A DNA stretch of 64,000 nucleotides, from assembly GCA_002364755.1 (NCBI GenBank), contig DEZI01000005.1, positions 1 to 64,000 of the forward strand, given 5' to 3'. This DNA is from Stenotrophomonas maltophilia (GTDB taxonomy: Bacteria; Pseudomonadota; Gammaproteobacteria; Xanthomonadales; Xanthomonadaceae). The first letter of the stretch is position 1. Each line of letters begins with the position of its first letter. A program made the position numbers and the translations under genes. The notes beneath the pieces are model-generated. The model was given only the letters and a program-made list of their open reading frames with translations. It was not told the DNA's origin and made no database searches. Positions 17,043-26,873 of the stretch are shown here, piece after piece.

Positions 17043-17119
17043 TGCGGGGTGGAGCAGTCTGGCAGCTCGTCGGGCTCATAACCCGAAGGTCGCAGGTTCA
17101 AATCCTGCCCCCGCTACCA
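17043..17119 (+). tRNA. Initiator tRNA-fMet (CAT), copy 1
   Basis: A 77-base tRNA with CAT in the CTCATAA loop, the three G-C pairs at the base of the anticodon stem (GGG/CCC) and A11-U24, all marks of initiator tRNA. Positions 1 and 72 are T and T instead of the usual C and A, which keeps the unpaired end. CCA is encoded. Confidence 0.95.
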
Positions 17120-17202
17120 AACTTCAGATCGGCGCCAACCGGTTTGATGAATGAGGGAAAGCTTGCATGTTTTGAAGTTATCACTCATAATTCCGCTTCT
17201 GA

Positions 17203-17279
17203 TGCGGGGTGGAGCAGTCTGGCAGCTCGTCGGGCTCATAACCCGAAGGTCGCAGGTTCAAATCCTGCCCCCGCTACCA
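17203..17279 (+). tRNA. Initiator tRNA-fMet (CAT), copy 2
   Basis: Identical over all 77 bases to the copy at 17043-17119 and separated from it by 83 bases. The pair sits upstream of rimP-nusA-infB, which corresponds to the metY-rimP-nusA-infB order of Escherichia coli. Confidence 0.95.
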
Positions 17280-17290
17280 AGTAAAGAAAT

Positions 17291-17323
17291 CGCCTTCGAA
17301 GTCCTGCTTCGAAGGCGTTTTTC
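17291..17323 (+). terminator. Intrinsic terminator after tRNA-fMet
   Basis: A perfect 11-bp stem (CGCCTTCGAAG / CTTCGAAGGCG) with a 5-base loop is followed by TTTTTC. Confidence 0.9.
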
Positions 17324-17341
17324 TTTGAGCGTACGCTGGAT

Positions 17342-17411
17342 CCGCCGGGCATGACCCGGCGCTTCCAGGTCGCGGGTTGTCCCGGTAGCGCCGGGCCATG
17401 CCCGGCGAGCG
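17342..17411. repeat. SMAG-like palindrome pair
   Basis: CGCCGGGC-ATGA-CCCGGCG is followed by GTAGCGCCGGGCCATGCCCGGCG (GTAG at 17385). These are two GC hairpins of the dispersed GTAG repeat class, lying between the tRNA terminator and the rimP promoter. Confidence 0.6.
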
Positions 17412-17440
17412 CAGCGGCCGGTTGCAAGGCGGCCCAAGCC

Positions 17441-17469
17441 TTGCACCAGCGAGGTGCAGCCGCTATCAT
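17441..17469 (+). promoter_or_regulatory. Promoter of the rimP-nusA-infB operon
   Basis: TTGCAC (17441-17446) and TATCAT (17464-17469) are spaced by 17 bases. The start site would be near 17476, giving a leader of about 210 bases before rimP. That leader contains the hairpin AAAGGGGCCC-AGC-GGGCCCTTT-type stem near 17594-17615 but no supportable gene. Confidence 0.65.
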
Positions 17470-17685
17470 CAGCGACCTAGGCAGTACCCCTGAAGGCGGC
17501 CTCCCCACGGGAGACCCGGTCCGGAAGGAGGGCTCGCAACACGCTTACGCAGCGCGTTGCAACCGGAATCCAGTCACCGGAGTCTTTCCGGAAAAAGGGG
17601 CCCAGCGGGCCCTTTGTCGTTTCCGGGGCGTCATGTTTTCCCCGCCGGCCGTGGCCGGCACCCAACCAAGAGATCAAGGCAGGCT

Positions 17686-18276
17686 GTGAGCGACAAGGCA
17701 ACCGACATCGCGAATCTGCTCGGCCCGACCGTTGTGTCGCTGGGCCTGGAGCTGCTGGGCGTTGAGTATCTGCCGGCCCCCGGCGGTGCGACCCTGCGCC
17801 TTTACATCGACGTGCCGCTGGCTGAACAGCCCGAGCGCATCATCAACGTGGACGACTGCGAGCGCGTCAGCCGCGAAGTGTCAGCGCAGATGGACGTCGA
17901 AGACCCGATCAGCGGCAACTACACGCTGGAAGTGTCTTCGCCGGGCGTCGACCGTCCGCTGTTCAACCTGGAGCAGTTCGGCCGTCACCTGGGCGAAATG
18001 GCCAAGGTCACGCTGAAGCTGCCGCAGGACAACCGTCGTCGCCTGCAGGGCCGCATCGGAGCGACCGACGAGGCTGCGGACACCATCACCTTCATCGTCG
18101 ACAAGACCGAAGTGGTCGTGTCGGCGGACAACATCGACAAGGCCCGGATCATGCCGGACTGGGTTGCCCTGGGCCTGGCCCCGAGCAAGCCGACCGGCCC
18201 GGCGCCGAAGCGTCCGAAGCCGGACAAGAATTCTTCTTCCAACGAGCCGGCGGCAAAGAAGCCGCGCGCGGAGTGA
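17686..18276 (+). CDS. rimP: Ribosome maturation factor RimP
   Basis: RimP is a cytoplasmic protein needed for maturation of the 30S subunit. The 196-residue product has the N-terminal alpha/beta domain (VVSLGLELLGVEYL; LRLYIDV; CERVSREVSAQMD; YTLEVSSPGVDRPL) and an SH3-like C-terminal domain. A Lys/Pro-rich tail of about 30 residues follows. GTG at 17686 gives the family start; the frame upstream crosses the leader and is rejected. nusA begins four bases after the stop. Confidence 0.93.
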   Translation: MSDKATDIANLLGPTVVSLGLELLGVEYLPAPGGATLRLYIDVPLAEQPERIINVDDCERVSREVSAQMDVEDPISGNYTLEVSSPGVDRPLFNLEQFGRHLGEMAKVTLKLPQDNRRRLQGRIGATDEAADTITFIVDKTEVVVSADNIDKARIMPDWVALGLAPSKPTGPAPKRPKPDKNSSSNEPAAKKPRAE

Positions 18277-18280
18277 GCCA

Positions 18281-19792
<1,512 letters not shown>

Positions 19793-19884
19793 GCCGGCAA
19801 TGAACAGGGCCCTGAGCCGATCAGGGCGTAGAATCCGCGCCACCTCCATCTGCGGGGGGGCGCCCACAAGATCATAGGATCCGA

Positions 19885-22533
19885 ATGTCGCAGCAAACCA
19901 CCATCCGCAAGCTTGCCGAACTGGTCAACACGCCGGTCGAGAAACTGCTGGAACAGCTGGCCGGTGCCGGCATGAAGTTCAGCGGTCCCGACCAGGTCGT
20001 GACCAGCACTGAAAAGGTGAAGCTCCTGGGCTTCCTTCGTCGCTCGCACGGCAAGCCCGAGCAGGCCCCGGAAGAGACGGATCAGTCTGCAAAGAAGATC
20101 ACGCTCAACCGCCGGAAACAGCAGGAAGTGACGGTCAATTCCGGTCGTAGCAAGACGACCGTGAATGTCGAGGTGCGCCAGAAGCGTACCTACGTCAAGG
20201 ATGGTGCGCGTGCCATGACGCCGGACGAAGAGCGTGCCGACATCCTGCGCAAGCTGGAAGAGTCGCGCGCCCGCAACCTCGCCGAACAGCAGGCCCTGGC
20301 CGAGAAGGATCGTCTGCGCGACGAGGCCATCGTCCGTGCCCGTGAGGAAGAGGTTGCCGCCAAGGAACGGGCCGAGGCCGAGAAGAAGGCTGCCGAGGAA
20401 GCTGCGGTTGCCGCCAAGGCCGCCGAGGCCCTGGCTGCCACCAAGCCCAAGCGCGCTCCGATCGACGAAACCGCGCCGCGCCCGCCGCGTACCCCGGCTG
20501 CCGCTCCGGCCGCACCGCGTGGTGCACCGCCGGCACCGCCCCGCAGCGACGACCGCAACAACCGCAGCGCGCCGCGCAGCGAGCGTGGCCCGGGCGATCG
20601 TTTCGCCGGCCAGATGCACCTGTCGGCTGCCGACCGTGCGCGTCGTGGCAACAGCAACAACAGCAACAACCGCGGTCGTCCGGGTGGTCGCAACCAGAGT
20701 GGCGGCCGTCGCGACATGTCGCGTGGTGGCAACAACGCGGGTCCGCACGCCTTCGAGCGTCCGACCGCACCGGTCGTGCGTGAAGTGGCGATCGGCGAAA
20801 CCATCACCGTGGCCGACCTGGCGCAGAAGCTCGCGCTGAAGGGCGGCGAGGTGGTGAAGGCGCTGTTCAAGATGGGCGTGATGGCCACCATCACCCAGTC
20901 CATCGACCACGACACCGCCGCGCTGGTGACCGAAGAACTCGGCCACAAGGCGATCCGCGCCAATGACAACGACGCCGAAGACGCACTGCTGGCCTCGACC
21001 GGTGAAAACCAGGGCGAAGCCGTGCAGCGTCCGCCGGTTGTCACCATCATGGGCCACGTCGACCACGGCAAGACCTCGCTGCTGGATTACATCCGCCGCA
21101 CCAAGGTCGCTCACGGCGAAGCCGGTGGCATCACCCAGCACATCGGTGCATACCATGTTGATACGCCGAAGGGCGTCATCAGCTTCCTGGATACCCCGGG
21201 CCACGCCGCGTTCACCTCGATGCGTGCCCGCGGTGCCAAGCTGACCGACATCGTGGTGCTGGTGGTTGCCGCCGACGACGGCGTCATGCCGCAGACCAAG
21301 GAAGCGATCCAGCACGCCCGTTCGGCGGGTGTGCCGCTGATCGTGGCCATCAACAAGATCGACAAGTCCGGCGCCGACCCGATGCGGGTCAAGAACGAGC
21401 TGCTCTCCGAACAGGTCGTGGCCGAAGACTTCGGCGGTGACATCCAGATGGTGGAGATCTCGGCCAAGACCGGCCTGGGCATCGACGACCTGCTGGACGC
21501 CGTCTCGGTCCAGGCGGAACTGCTGGAACTGAAGGCCGTTGACGACGGCCGCGCTGCAGGCGTGGTCATCGAATCCTCGCTGGACAAGGGCCGTGGCCCG
21601 GTCGCCACCGTGCTGGTGCAGCAGGGCCGCCTGAAGAAGGGCGATTACCTGGTGTGCGGCATCCAGTACGGCCGCGTGCGTGCGCTGTTCGACGAAACCG
21701 GCAAGCAGCCGGAGTTCGCCGGCCCGTCCATCCCGGTGCAGGTCCTGGGCCTGTCCGGCGTGCCGGAAGCCGGTGACGACTTCGTGGTCGTCGAGGACGA
21801 GCGCCTGGCCAAGGACGTTGCCCAGCAGCGTGAGACCAAGCGCCGTGAATCGCGCCTGGTCGCCACCGCTGGCAGCCGCATGGAAGACATCATGGCGACC
21901 CTGGGCAAGGGCGAGGGCCAGCAGGTCCTCAACCTGGTCATCAAGGCCGACGTGCAGGGTTCGGTGCAGGCGCTGAGCCAGGCACTGGTCGCGCTGTCCA
22001 ACGAAGACATCCGCATCAACGTGATCCACTCCGGCGTGGGCGGCATCACCGAATCGGACGCCAACTCGGCTGCCGCTTCGAAGGCCACCGTCATCGGCTT
22101 CAACGTGCGTGCGGACGCTTCGGCCCGTCGCATCATCGAATCCAACGGCGTGGACCTGCGTTACTTCTCGATCATCTATGACGTGATCGACCAGGTGAAG
22201 CAGGTGGCATCCGGCCTGCTGGGCGTGGAGATCCGCGAAGAGATCATCGGTATTGCCGAGGTCCGCGACGTCTTCCGCAGCTCCAAGCTGGGCGCGGTTG
22301 CCGGCTCGATGGTCATCGAGGGCGTGGTCAAGCGCAACAAGCCGATCCGCGTGCTGCGCGACAGCGTGGTGATCTTCGAGGGCGAGCTGGAATCGCTGCG
22401 TCGCTTCAAGGAAAACGTCGAGGAAGTCCGCAACGGTACCGAATGTGGTATCGCGGTGAAGGCCTACAACGACGTCAAGCCGGGTGACCAGATCGAGTGC
22501 TTCGAGCGTATCGAAGTGCCGCGCACCCTGTAA
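19885..22533 (+). CDS. infB: Translation initiation factor IF-2
   Basis: IF-2 is a GTPase that brings fMet-tRNA to the 30S subunit. The 882-residue product has an N-terminal IF2_N domain (1-50), a charged Ala/Glu/Lys-rich linker and an Arg/Gly/Asn-rich low-complexity region to about residue 290, and a second IF2_N-like domain. The G domain has GHVDHGKTS (about 389), DTPGHAAF and NKIDK (about 489). The fMet-tRNA-binding C-terminal domains end the protein. No alternative internal start was established. Confidence 0.97.
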   Translation: MSQQTTIRKLAELVNTPVEKLLEQLAGAGMKFSGPDQVVTSTEKVKLLGFLRRSHGKPEQAPEETDQSAKKITLNRRKQQEVTVNSGRSKTTVNVEVRQKRTYVKDGARAMTPDEERADILRKLEESRARNLAEQQALAEKDRLRDEAIVRAREEEVAAKERAEAEKKAAEEAAVAAKAAEALAATKPKRAPIDETAPRPPRTPAAAPAAPRGAPPAPPRSDDRNNRSAPRSERGPGDRFAGQMHLSAADRARRGNSNNSNNRGRPGGRNQSGGRRDMSRGGNNAGPHAFERPTAPVVREVAIGETITVADLAQKLALKGGEVVKALFKMGVMATITQSIDHDTAALVTEELGHKAIRANDNDAEDALLASTGENQGEAVQRPPVVTIMGHVDHGKTSLLDYIRRTKVAHGEAGGITQHIGAYHVDTPKGVISFLDTPGHAAFTSMRARGAKLTDIVVLVVAADDGVMPQTKEAIQHARSAGVPLIVAINKIDKSGADPMRVKNELLSEQVVAEDFGGDIQMVEISAKTGLGIDDLLDAVSVQAELLELKAVDDGRAAGVVIESSLDKGRGPVATVLVQQGRLKKGDYLVCGIQYGRVRALFDETGKQPEFAGPSIPVQVLGLSGVPEAGDDFVVVEDERLAKDVAQQRETKRRESRLVATAGSRMEDIMATLGKGEGQQVLNLVIKADVQGSVQALSQALVALSNEDIRINVIHSGVGGITESDANSAAASKATVIGFNVRADASARRIIESNGVDLRYFSIIYDVIDQVKQVASGLLGVEIREEIIGIAEVRDVFRSSKLGAVAGSMVIEGVVKRNKPIRVLRDSVVIFEGELESLRRFKENVEEVRNGTECGIAVKAYNDVKPGDQIECFERIEVPRTL

Positions 22534-22544
22534 TGCTGCAAGGT

Positions 22545-22636
22545 GGCCCGACCAACGGTCGGGCCCTACCGTGATGTAGAACCCGGCCAATGGTCGGGTA
22601 CCATGTAGATGTAGCGCCCGACCGTTGGTCGGGCGA
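22545..22636. repeat. Cluster of three SMAG-type repeats
   Basis: GGCCCGACCAACGGTCGGGCCCTAC (inverted), GTAGAACCCGGCCAATGGTCGGGT and GTAGCGCCCGACCGTTGGTCGGGC occur in tandem between infB and rbfA. Each is a GC hairpin with GTAG or its complement at one end. They would sit within the operon mRNA. Confidence 0.75.
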
Positions 22637-22657
22637 CAACTGAACCAAGAGCTCCTC

Positions 22658-23041
22658 GTGCCCAAGACTTTCCATCGAACCGACCGTGTCTCCGCCCAGC
22701 TGCGCCGTGAACTCGGCACCCTGGTGCACAACGCCGTGCGCGAGCACGGGTTGCCCTCGGTGAGCGTGTCCGACGTGGAAATCACCCGCGACATGGCCCA
22801 TGCCAAGGTGTTCGTCACCGCGCTGATGCCGGAACGTTCGGCCGAAGCCGTGGCCGGCCTGAAGGAGCTGGGCTACCGCCTGCGCATGGACCTGGCCCGC
22901 GCGATGAAGCTGCGCCATGTGCCGGAGCTGCATTTCCACTACGACGACTCGGTCGACCGTGGTGAGCACATCGACAATCTCCTGCGCGACCTGCCCGATA
23001 CGCTGGCCGCAGAGAAGCGTCGCGAGAGCGACGAAGAATAA
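22658..23041 (+). CDS. rbfA: Ribosome-binding factor A
   Basis: RbfA is a cold-shock-linked 30S assembly factor with a KH-like fold. The 127-residue product starts at GTG 22658, giving (M)PKTFHRTDRVSAQLRRELG, the xanthomonad form. The SVSDVEITRDMAHAKVFVT and PELHFHYDDSVDRGEHID segments are characteristic. It lies between the repeat cluster and truB. Confidence 0.95.
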   Translation: MPKTFHRTDRVSAQLRRELGTLVHNAVREHGLPSVSVSDVEITRDMAHAKVFVTALMPERSAEAVAGLKELGYRLRMDLARAMKLRHVPELHFHYDDSVDRGEHIDNLLRDLPDTLAAEKRRESDEE

Positions 23042-23045
23042 GCTT

Positions 23046-23136
23046 GCGCCGGGTGATGCCCGGCGTTTTCCATTCTGACCGTGCGAGGCCGGACACTGGC
23101 CGCGCTTCGCGCTCGCCGGGCATGGCCCGGCGCTAC
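23046..23136. repeat. Palindromic repeats between rbfA and truB
   Basis: GCGCCGGGTGATGCCCGGCG with a following TTTTCC (23046-23070) could act as a weak terminator. An inverted SMAG copy ending in CTAC (23111-23136) follows. The two share the same stem sequence. Confidence 0.55.
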
Positions 23137-23147
23137 CCGTATTTGTC

Positions 23148-24056
23148 ATGACGCGAATTCAGTTCCGCCGCCTGGATGGCATCCTGCTGCTCGACAAGTC
23201 GACCGGCATGAGCTCCAACGCCGCCCTGCAGGTGGCCCGCCGCCTGTTCCGTGCCGAAAAGGGCGGCCACACAGGTAGCCTCGACCCGCTGGCCACCGGC
23301 CTGCTGCCGCTGTGCTTCGGCGAGGCGACCAAGATCGCCGGCCTGCTGCTGGGCTCGGCCAAGGCCTATGACGCCGAGATCCAGCTCGGCCAGACCACCG
23401 ATACCGATGATTCCGAAGGCCAGGTGCTGCTGCAGCGCCCGGTCCCGGCGATCAGCGCCGAGGCCCTGCAGGCCGCACTGGCGCCGCTGACCGGCAGCAT
23501 CCTGCAGCGCGCCCCGATCTATTCGGCGCTGAAGCAGGGCGGCGAGCCGCTGTATGTGAAGGCTCGCCGCGGCGACGTCATCGAGGCGCCCGAGCGCGAG
23601 GTGCAGGTGCATGCCATCGAGGTGCTCGAGCAGCAGGCCGAGCGCCTGCGGCTGCGGGTGACCTGCGGTTCGGGCACCTACATCCGCAGCCTGGCCCGTG
23701 ACCTCGGCGAGGCGCTGGGCTGTGGCGCCCACATCAGCGCGCTGCGCCGGCTGTGGGTCGAGCCGTTCCACGCCCCGGCCATGGTCACCCTGGACCAGCT
23801 GCGGGCGATGGTCCAGGCCGGCGACGAGGCGGGCATGGAGGCGCTGCTGCTGCCACTGGCTGCCGGCCTGGCCGAGTACCCGCGGGTCGACCTCGACGCT
23901 GAACAGGTGCAGCGCTTCTGTGTCGGCCAGCGCCAGCGCGACGCCACCTGGCCGCGCGGCCTGGTTGCCGTGTACGGTCCGGACGATGCTGTCCAGGGCC
24001 TGGGCCAGGTCGACGACAGTGGCCTGCTGGCCCCGCAGCGCCGGTTCAACCTCTGA
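23148..24056 (+). CDS. truB: tRNA pseudouridine(55) synthase TruB
   Basis: TruB makes pseudouridine 55 in the T-arm of tRNAs. The 302-residue product has the catalytic aspartate D46 in HTGSLDPLATGLL, the KAYDAEIQLG motif and the RCGSGTYIRSLARDLG-like motif of the family (here VTCGSGTYIRSLARDLG), plus a C-terminal PUA-like region. A GC hairpin (24056-24082) begins at its stop codon. Confidence 0.96.
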   Translation: MTRIQFRRLDGILLLDKSTGMSSNAALQVARRLFRAEKGGHTGSLDPLATGLLPLCFGEATKIAGLLLGSAKAYDAEIQLGQTTDTDDSEGQVLLQRPVPAISAEALQAALAPLTGSILQRAPIYSALKQGGEPLYVKARRGDVIEAPEREVQVHAIEVLEQQAERLRLRVTCGSGTYIRSLARDLGEALGCGAHISALRRLWVEPFHAPAMVTLDQLRAMVQAGDEAGMEALLLPLAAGLAEYPRVDLDAEQVQRFCVGQRQRDATWPRGLVAVYGPDDAVQGLGQVDDSGLLAPQRRFNL

Positions 24057-24084
24057 CCGGGGCAGGGCCGTTCAGCCCCGGTCC

Positions 24085-24113
24085 TTGTTCCCGGAGCCCT
24101 TGGCCGTTACAAT
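24085..24113 (+). promoter_or_regulatory. Candidate promoter for rpsO
   Basis: TTGTTC (24085-24090) and TACAAT (24108-24113) are 17 bases apart, upstream of rpsO and downstream of the truB hairpin. Escherichia coli also has an rpsO promoter here. Confidence 0.5.
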
Positions 24114-24228
24114 TTCGCGGCCGTTTTCCGGCAACCTGCCTCGCGCGGGTTTCATCCTCGTAGTCCACGGCGAGCCTGGCGGTGCGCGACGCGCGTTCCT
24201 GCCGGCCACGCATCACTGAGAAAAAAAA

Positions 24229-24489
24229 ATGTCGATCGACACCCAGAAGGTCATTGAAGACAACAAGCGCAGCTCGGCTGACACCGGCTCCCCGGAAGTC
24301 CAGGTTGCCCTGCTGACCGCCCGCATCGAACTGCTGACCGGCCACTTCAAGACCCACAAGAAGGACCACCACAGCCGTCGCGGCCTGCTGCAGATGGTCA
24401 ACCGCCGTCGCAGCCTGCTCGACTACCTGAAGAAGAAGGACGTCGAGCGTTACAAGGCCCTGATCGAAAAGCTTGGCCTGCGTCGCTAA
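24229..24489 (+). CDS. rpsO: 30S ribosomal protein S15
   Basis: S15 binds 16S rRNA in the central domain of the 30S subunit. The 86-residue product has the family segments SADTGSPEVQVALLTARI, HKKDHHSRRGLL and RRSLLDYLKKKD. The ATG follows an A-run; no strong Shine-Dalgarno site is visible, so the leader may be structured. Confidence 0.97.
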   Translation: MSIDTQKVIEDNKRSSADTGSPEVQVALLTARIELLTGHFKTHKKDHHSRRGLLQMVNRRRSLLDYLKKKDVERYKALIEKLGLRR

Positions 24490-24501
24490 GCAAAGAATCC
24501 C

Positions 24502-24529
24502 CCGCGGCGCAGCGATGCGCCGCGGTTTT
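24502..24529 (+). terminator. Intrinsic terminator after rpsO
   Basis: A perfect 10-bp stem CCGCGGCGCA / TGCGCCGCGG with a GCGA loop is followed by TTTTGTTTT. Read-through is needed for pnp to be co-transcribed. Confidence 0.9.
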
Positions 24530-24639
24530 GTTTTGTAGCACCGGAATACCGATTCAGACCGGAACGATCCGGTCACCCGCTGGCGGCAAGGGTCGCCGAC
24601 GGTCCAAATTCGCAGACAGCATCCCCAAGGACACCCTCC

Positions 24640-26748
24640 GTGGCAAAAATCACCAAAACCTTCCAGTACGGCAAGCACACCGTCACGCTTGAAACCGGCG
24701 AAATCGCCCGTCAGGCCGGTGGCGCCGTCATCGTCAAGTTCGACGACACCGTGCTGCTGGTCTCCGCCGTTGCCGCCAAGAGCGCGCGCGAAGGCCAGGA
24801 TTTCTTCCCCCTGACCTGTGACTATCAGGAGAAGTTCTACGCAGGTGGCCGTATCCCGGGTGGCTTCTTCAAGCGCGAAGGCCGCGCGACCGAGAAGGAA
24901 ACCCTGATCTCGCGTCTGATCGACCGTCCGATTCGTCCGCTGTTCCCGGAAGACTACAAGAACGAAGTCCAGATCATCGCCACGGTGATGTCGCTGAACC
25001 CGGAAATCGACGGTGACATCCCGGCCCTGATCGGTGCCTCGGCTGCCCTGTCGCTGGCCGGCACCCCGTTCAAGGGTCCGATCGCTGCTGCCAAGGTCGG
25101 TTACAAGAACGGCGAATACATCCTCAACCCGACCGTGTCGGAGCTGAAGGAATCGGAGCTGGAGCTGGTCGTTGCCGGTACCGCCAACGCCGTGCTGATG
25201 GTTGAATCCGAAGCCGCGCTGCTGTCCGAAGACGTGATGCTGGGCGCCGTGACCTTCGGTCACCGCGAAATGCAGAAGGTCATCAACGCGATCAACGAGC
25301 TGACCGTGGAAGCCGGCACCAAGCCGTCGACCTGGGTGGCCCCGGCCAAGAACGACGTGCTGATCAGCGCCCTGCAGGAAGCCATCGGCCCGCGCCTGGG
25401 CGAAGCCTTCCAGGTGCGCGACAAGCTGCAGCGCCGTGACGCCATCTCGGCGATCAAGAAGGACGTGGTCGAATCCCTGGCCGGCCGCGTGGCCGCTGAA
25501 GGCTGGAACCCGGCCGAGCTGTCGAAGGAATTCGGCGAGCTGGAATACAGCACCATGCGCAACTCGGTGCTGGACACCAAGGTCCGCATCGACGGCCGTC
25601 AGCTGGACACCGTCCGCCCGATCGCCGTGCAGACCGGCATCCTGCCGCGTACCCACGGTTCCTCGCTGTTCACCCGCGGTGAAACGCAGGCCATCGTGAC
25701 CATCACCCTGGGCACCGCCCGTGATGGCCAGGTCATCGATGCCGTCTCCGGTGAGTACAAGGAAAACTTCCTGTTCCACTACAACTTCCCCCCGTACTCG
25801 GTGGGTGAGACCGGCCGCATGATGGGCCCGAAGCGCCGCGAAATCGGCCACGGTCGTCTGGCCAAGCGCGGCGTGCTGGCTGTCATGCCGTCGCTGGAAT
25901 CCTTCCCGTACACCATCCGCGTCGTCTCGGAGATCACCGAGTCGAACGGTTCCTCGTCGATGGCCTCGGTCTGCGGTTCGTCGCTGGCCCTGATGGACGC
26001 CGGCGTGCCGGTGAAGGCGCCGGTTGCCGGTATCGCCATGGGCCTGGTCAAGGAAGGCGATCGCTTCGTCGTCCTGTCCGACATCCTGGGTGACGAAGAT
26101 CACCTGGGCGACATGGACTTCAAGGTTGCCGGTACCGCTGAGGGCATCTCCGCCCTGCAGATGGACATCAAGATCGAAGGCATCACCGAAGAGATCATGA
26201 AGCAGGCTCTGCAGCAGGCCAAGGCCGGCCGTCTGCACATCCTGGGCGAAATGGCCCACGGCCTGACCGCTCCGCGCGAAGAGCTGTCGGACTACGCGCC
26301 GCGCCTGCTGACCATCAAGATCCACCCGGACAAGATCCGCGAAGTGATCGGCAAGGGTGGCTCGACCATCCAGGCCATCACCAAGGAAACCGGCACCCAG
26401 ATCGACATCCAGGATGACGGCACCATCGTCATCGCATCGGTCAACGCCATCGCTGCCCAGGCCGCCAAGGCCCGCATCGAGCAGATCACCTCGGACGTCG
26501 AGCCGGGCCGCATCTACGAAGGCAAGGTCGCCAAGATCATGGACTTCGGTGCGTTCGTCACGATCCTGCCGGGCAAGGACGGTCTGGTCCACGTGTCGCA
26601 GATCTCCAGCGACCGCGTCGAGAAGGTCGGCGACGTGCTGAAGGAAGGCGATGTGGTCAAGGTCAAGGTCCTGGAAGTCGACAAGCAGGGCCGTATCCGC
26701 CTGTCGATGAAGGCCGTCGAAGAAGGCGAAGGCGCCAGCGCCGAGTAA
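24640..26748 (+). CDS. pnp: Polyribonucleotide nucleotidyltransferase (PNPase)
   Basis: PNPase is the 3'-5' phosphorolytic exoribonuclease of the degradosome. The 702-residue product has two RNase PH domains (with RLIDRPIRPLFPE and GERREIGHGRLA-like GPKRREIGHGRLAKRG), then KH (KIREVIGKGGSTIQ, about 565) and S1 (GFGAFVTILPGKDGLVHVS-like, about 630) domains. Translation starts at GTG 24640 after AAGGA. The leader of about 110 bases contains a CCGGAACGATCCGG hairpin. In E. coli this leader is the site of RNase III autoregulation; here that is only inference. Confidence 0.97.
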   Translation: MAKITKTFQYGKHTVTLETGEIARQAGGAVIVKFDDTVLLVSAVAAKSAREGQDFFPLTCDYQEKFYAGGRIPGGFFKREGRATEKETLISRLIDRPIRPLFPEDYKNEVQIIATVMSLNPEIDGDIPALIGASAALSLAGTPFKGPIAAAKVGYKNGEYILNPTVSELKESELELVVAGTANAVLMVESEAALLSEDVMLGAVTFGHREMQKVINAINELTVEAGTKPSTWVAPAKNDVLISALQEAIGPRLGEAFQVRDKLQRRDAISAIKKDVVESLAGRVAAEGWNPAELSKEFGELEYSTMRNSVLDTKVRIDGRQLDTVRPIAVQTGILPRTHGSSLFTRGETQAIVTITLGTARDGQVIDAVSGEYKENFLFHYNFPPYSVGETGRMMGPKRREIGHGRLAKRGVLAVMPSLESFPYTIRVVSEITESNGSSSMASVCGSSLALMDAGVPVKAPVAGIAMGLVKEGDRFVVLSDILGDEDHLGDMDFKVAGTAEGISALQMDIKIEGITEEIMKQALQQAKAGRLHILGEMAHGLTAPREELSDYAPRLLTIKIHPDKIREVIGKGGSTIQAITKETGTQIDIQDDGTIVIASVNAIAAQAAKARIEQITSDVEPGRIYEGKVAKIMDFGAFVTILPGKDGLVHVSQISSDRVEKVGDVLKEGDVVKVKVLEVDKQGRIRLSMKAVEEGEGASAE

Positions 26749-26804
26749 TCGGCGCAGCCGGTTACCGTAGGTGAGGGCCGTTGGTCCTCACGCCTTCGAA
26801 AATG

Positions 26805-26830
26805 AAAAAGCGGGCTTCGGCCCGCTTTTT
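26805..26830 (+). terminator. Intrinsic terminator after pnp
   Basis: An 11-bp stem AAAAAGCGGGC / GCCCGCTTTTT with a TTCG loop. The U-run is part of the stem, so it could work in both directions. Confidence 0.92.
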
Positions 26831-26873
26831 CTTTGCCTGTCTCCCAGCGCAGCCGTGACGCTATGCTTCGCAC

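Noticed and set aside
13946..17101. 1051-residue open frame on the minus strand
   Set aside because: It lies opposite nuoM and nuoN and is very rich in His, Gln, Asp and Arg, the usual composition of antisense frames in high-GC DNA. It also crosses a tRNA gene.
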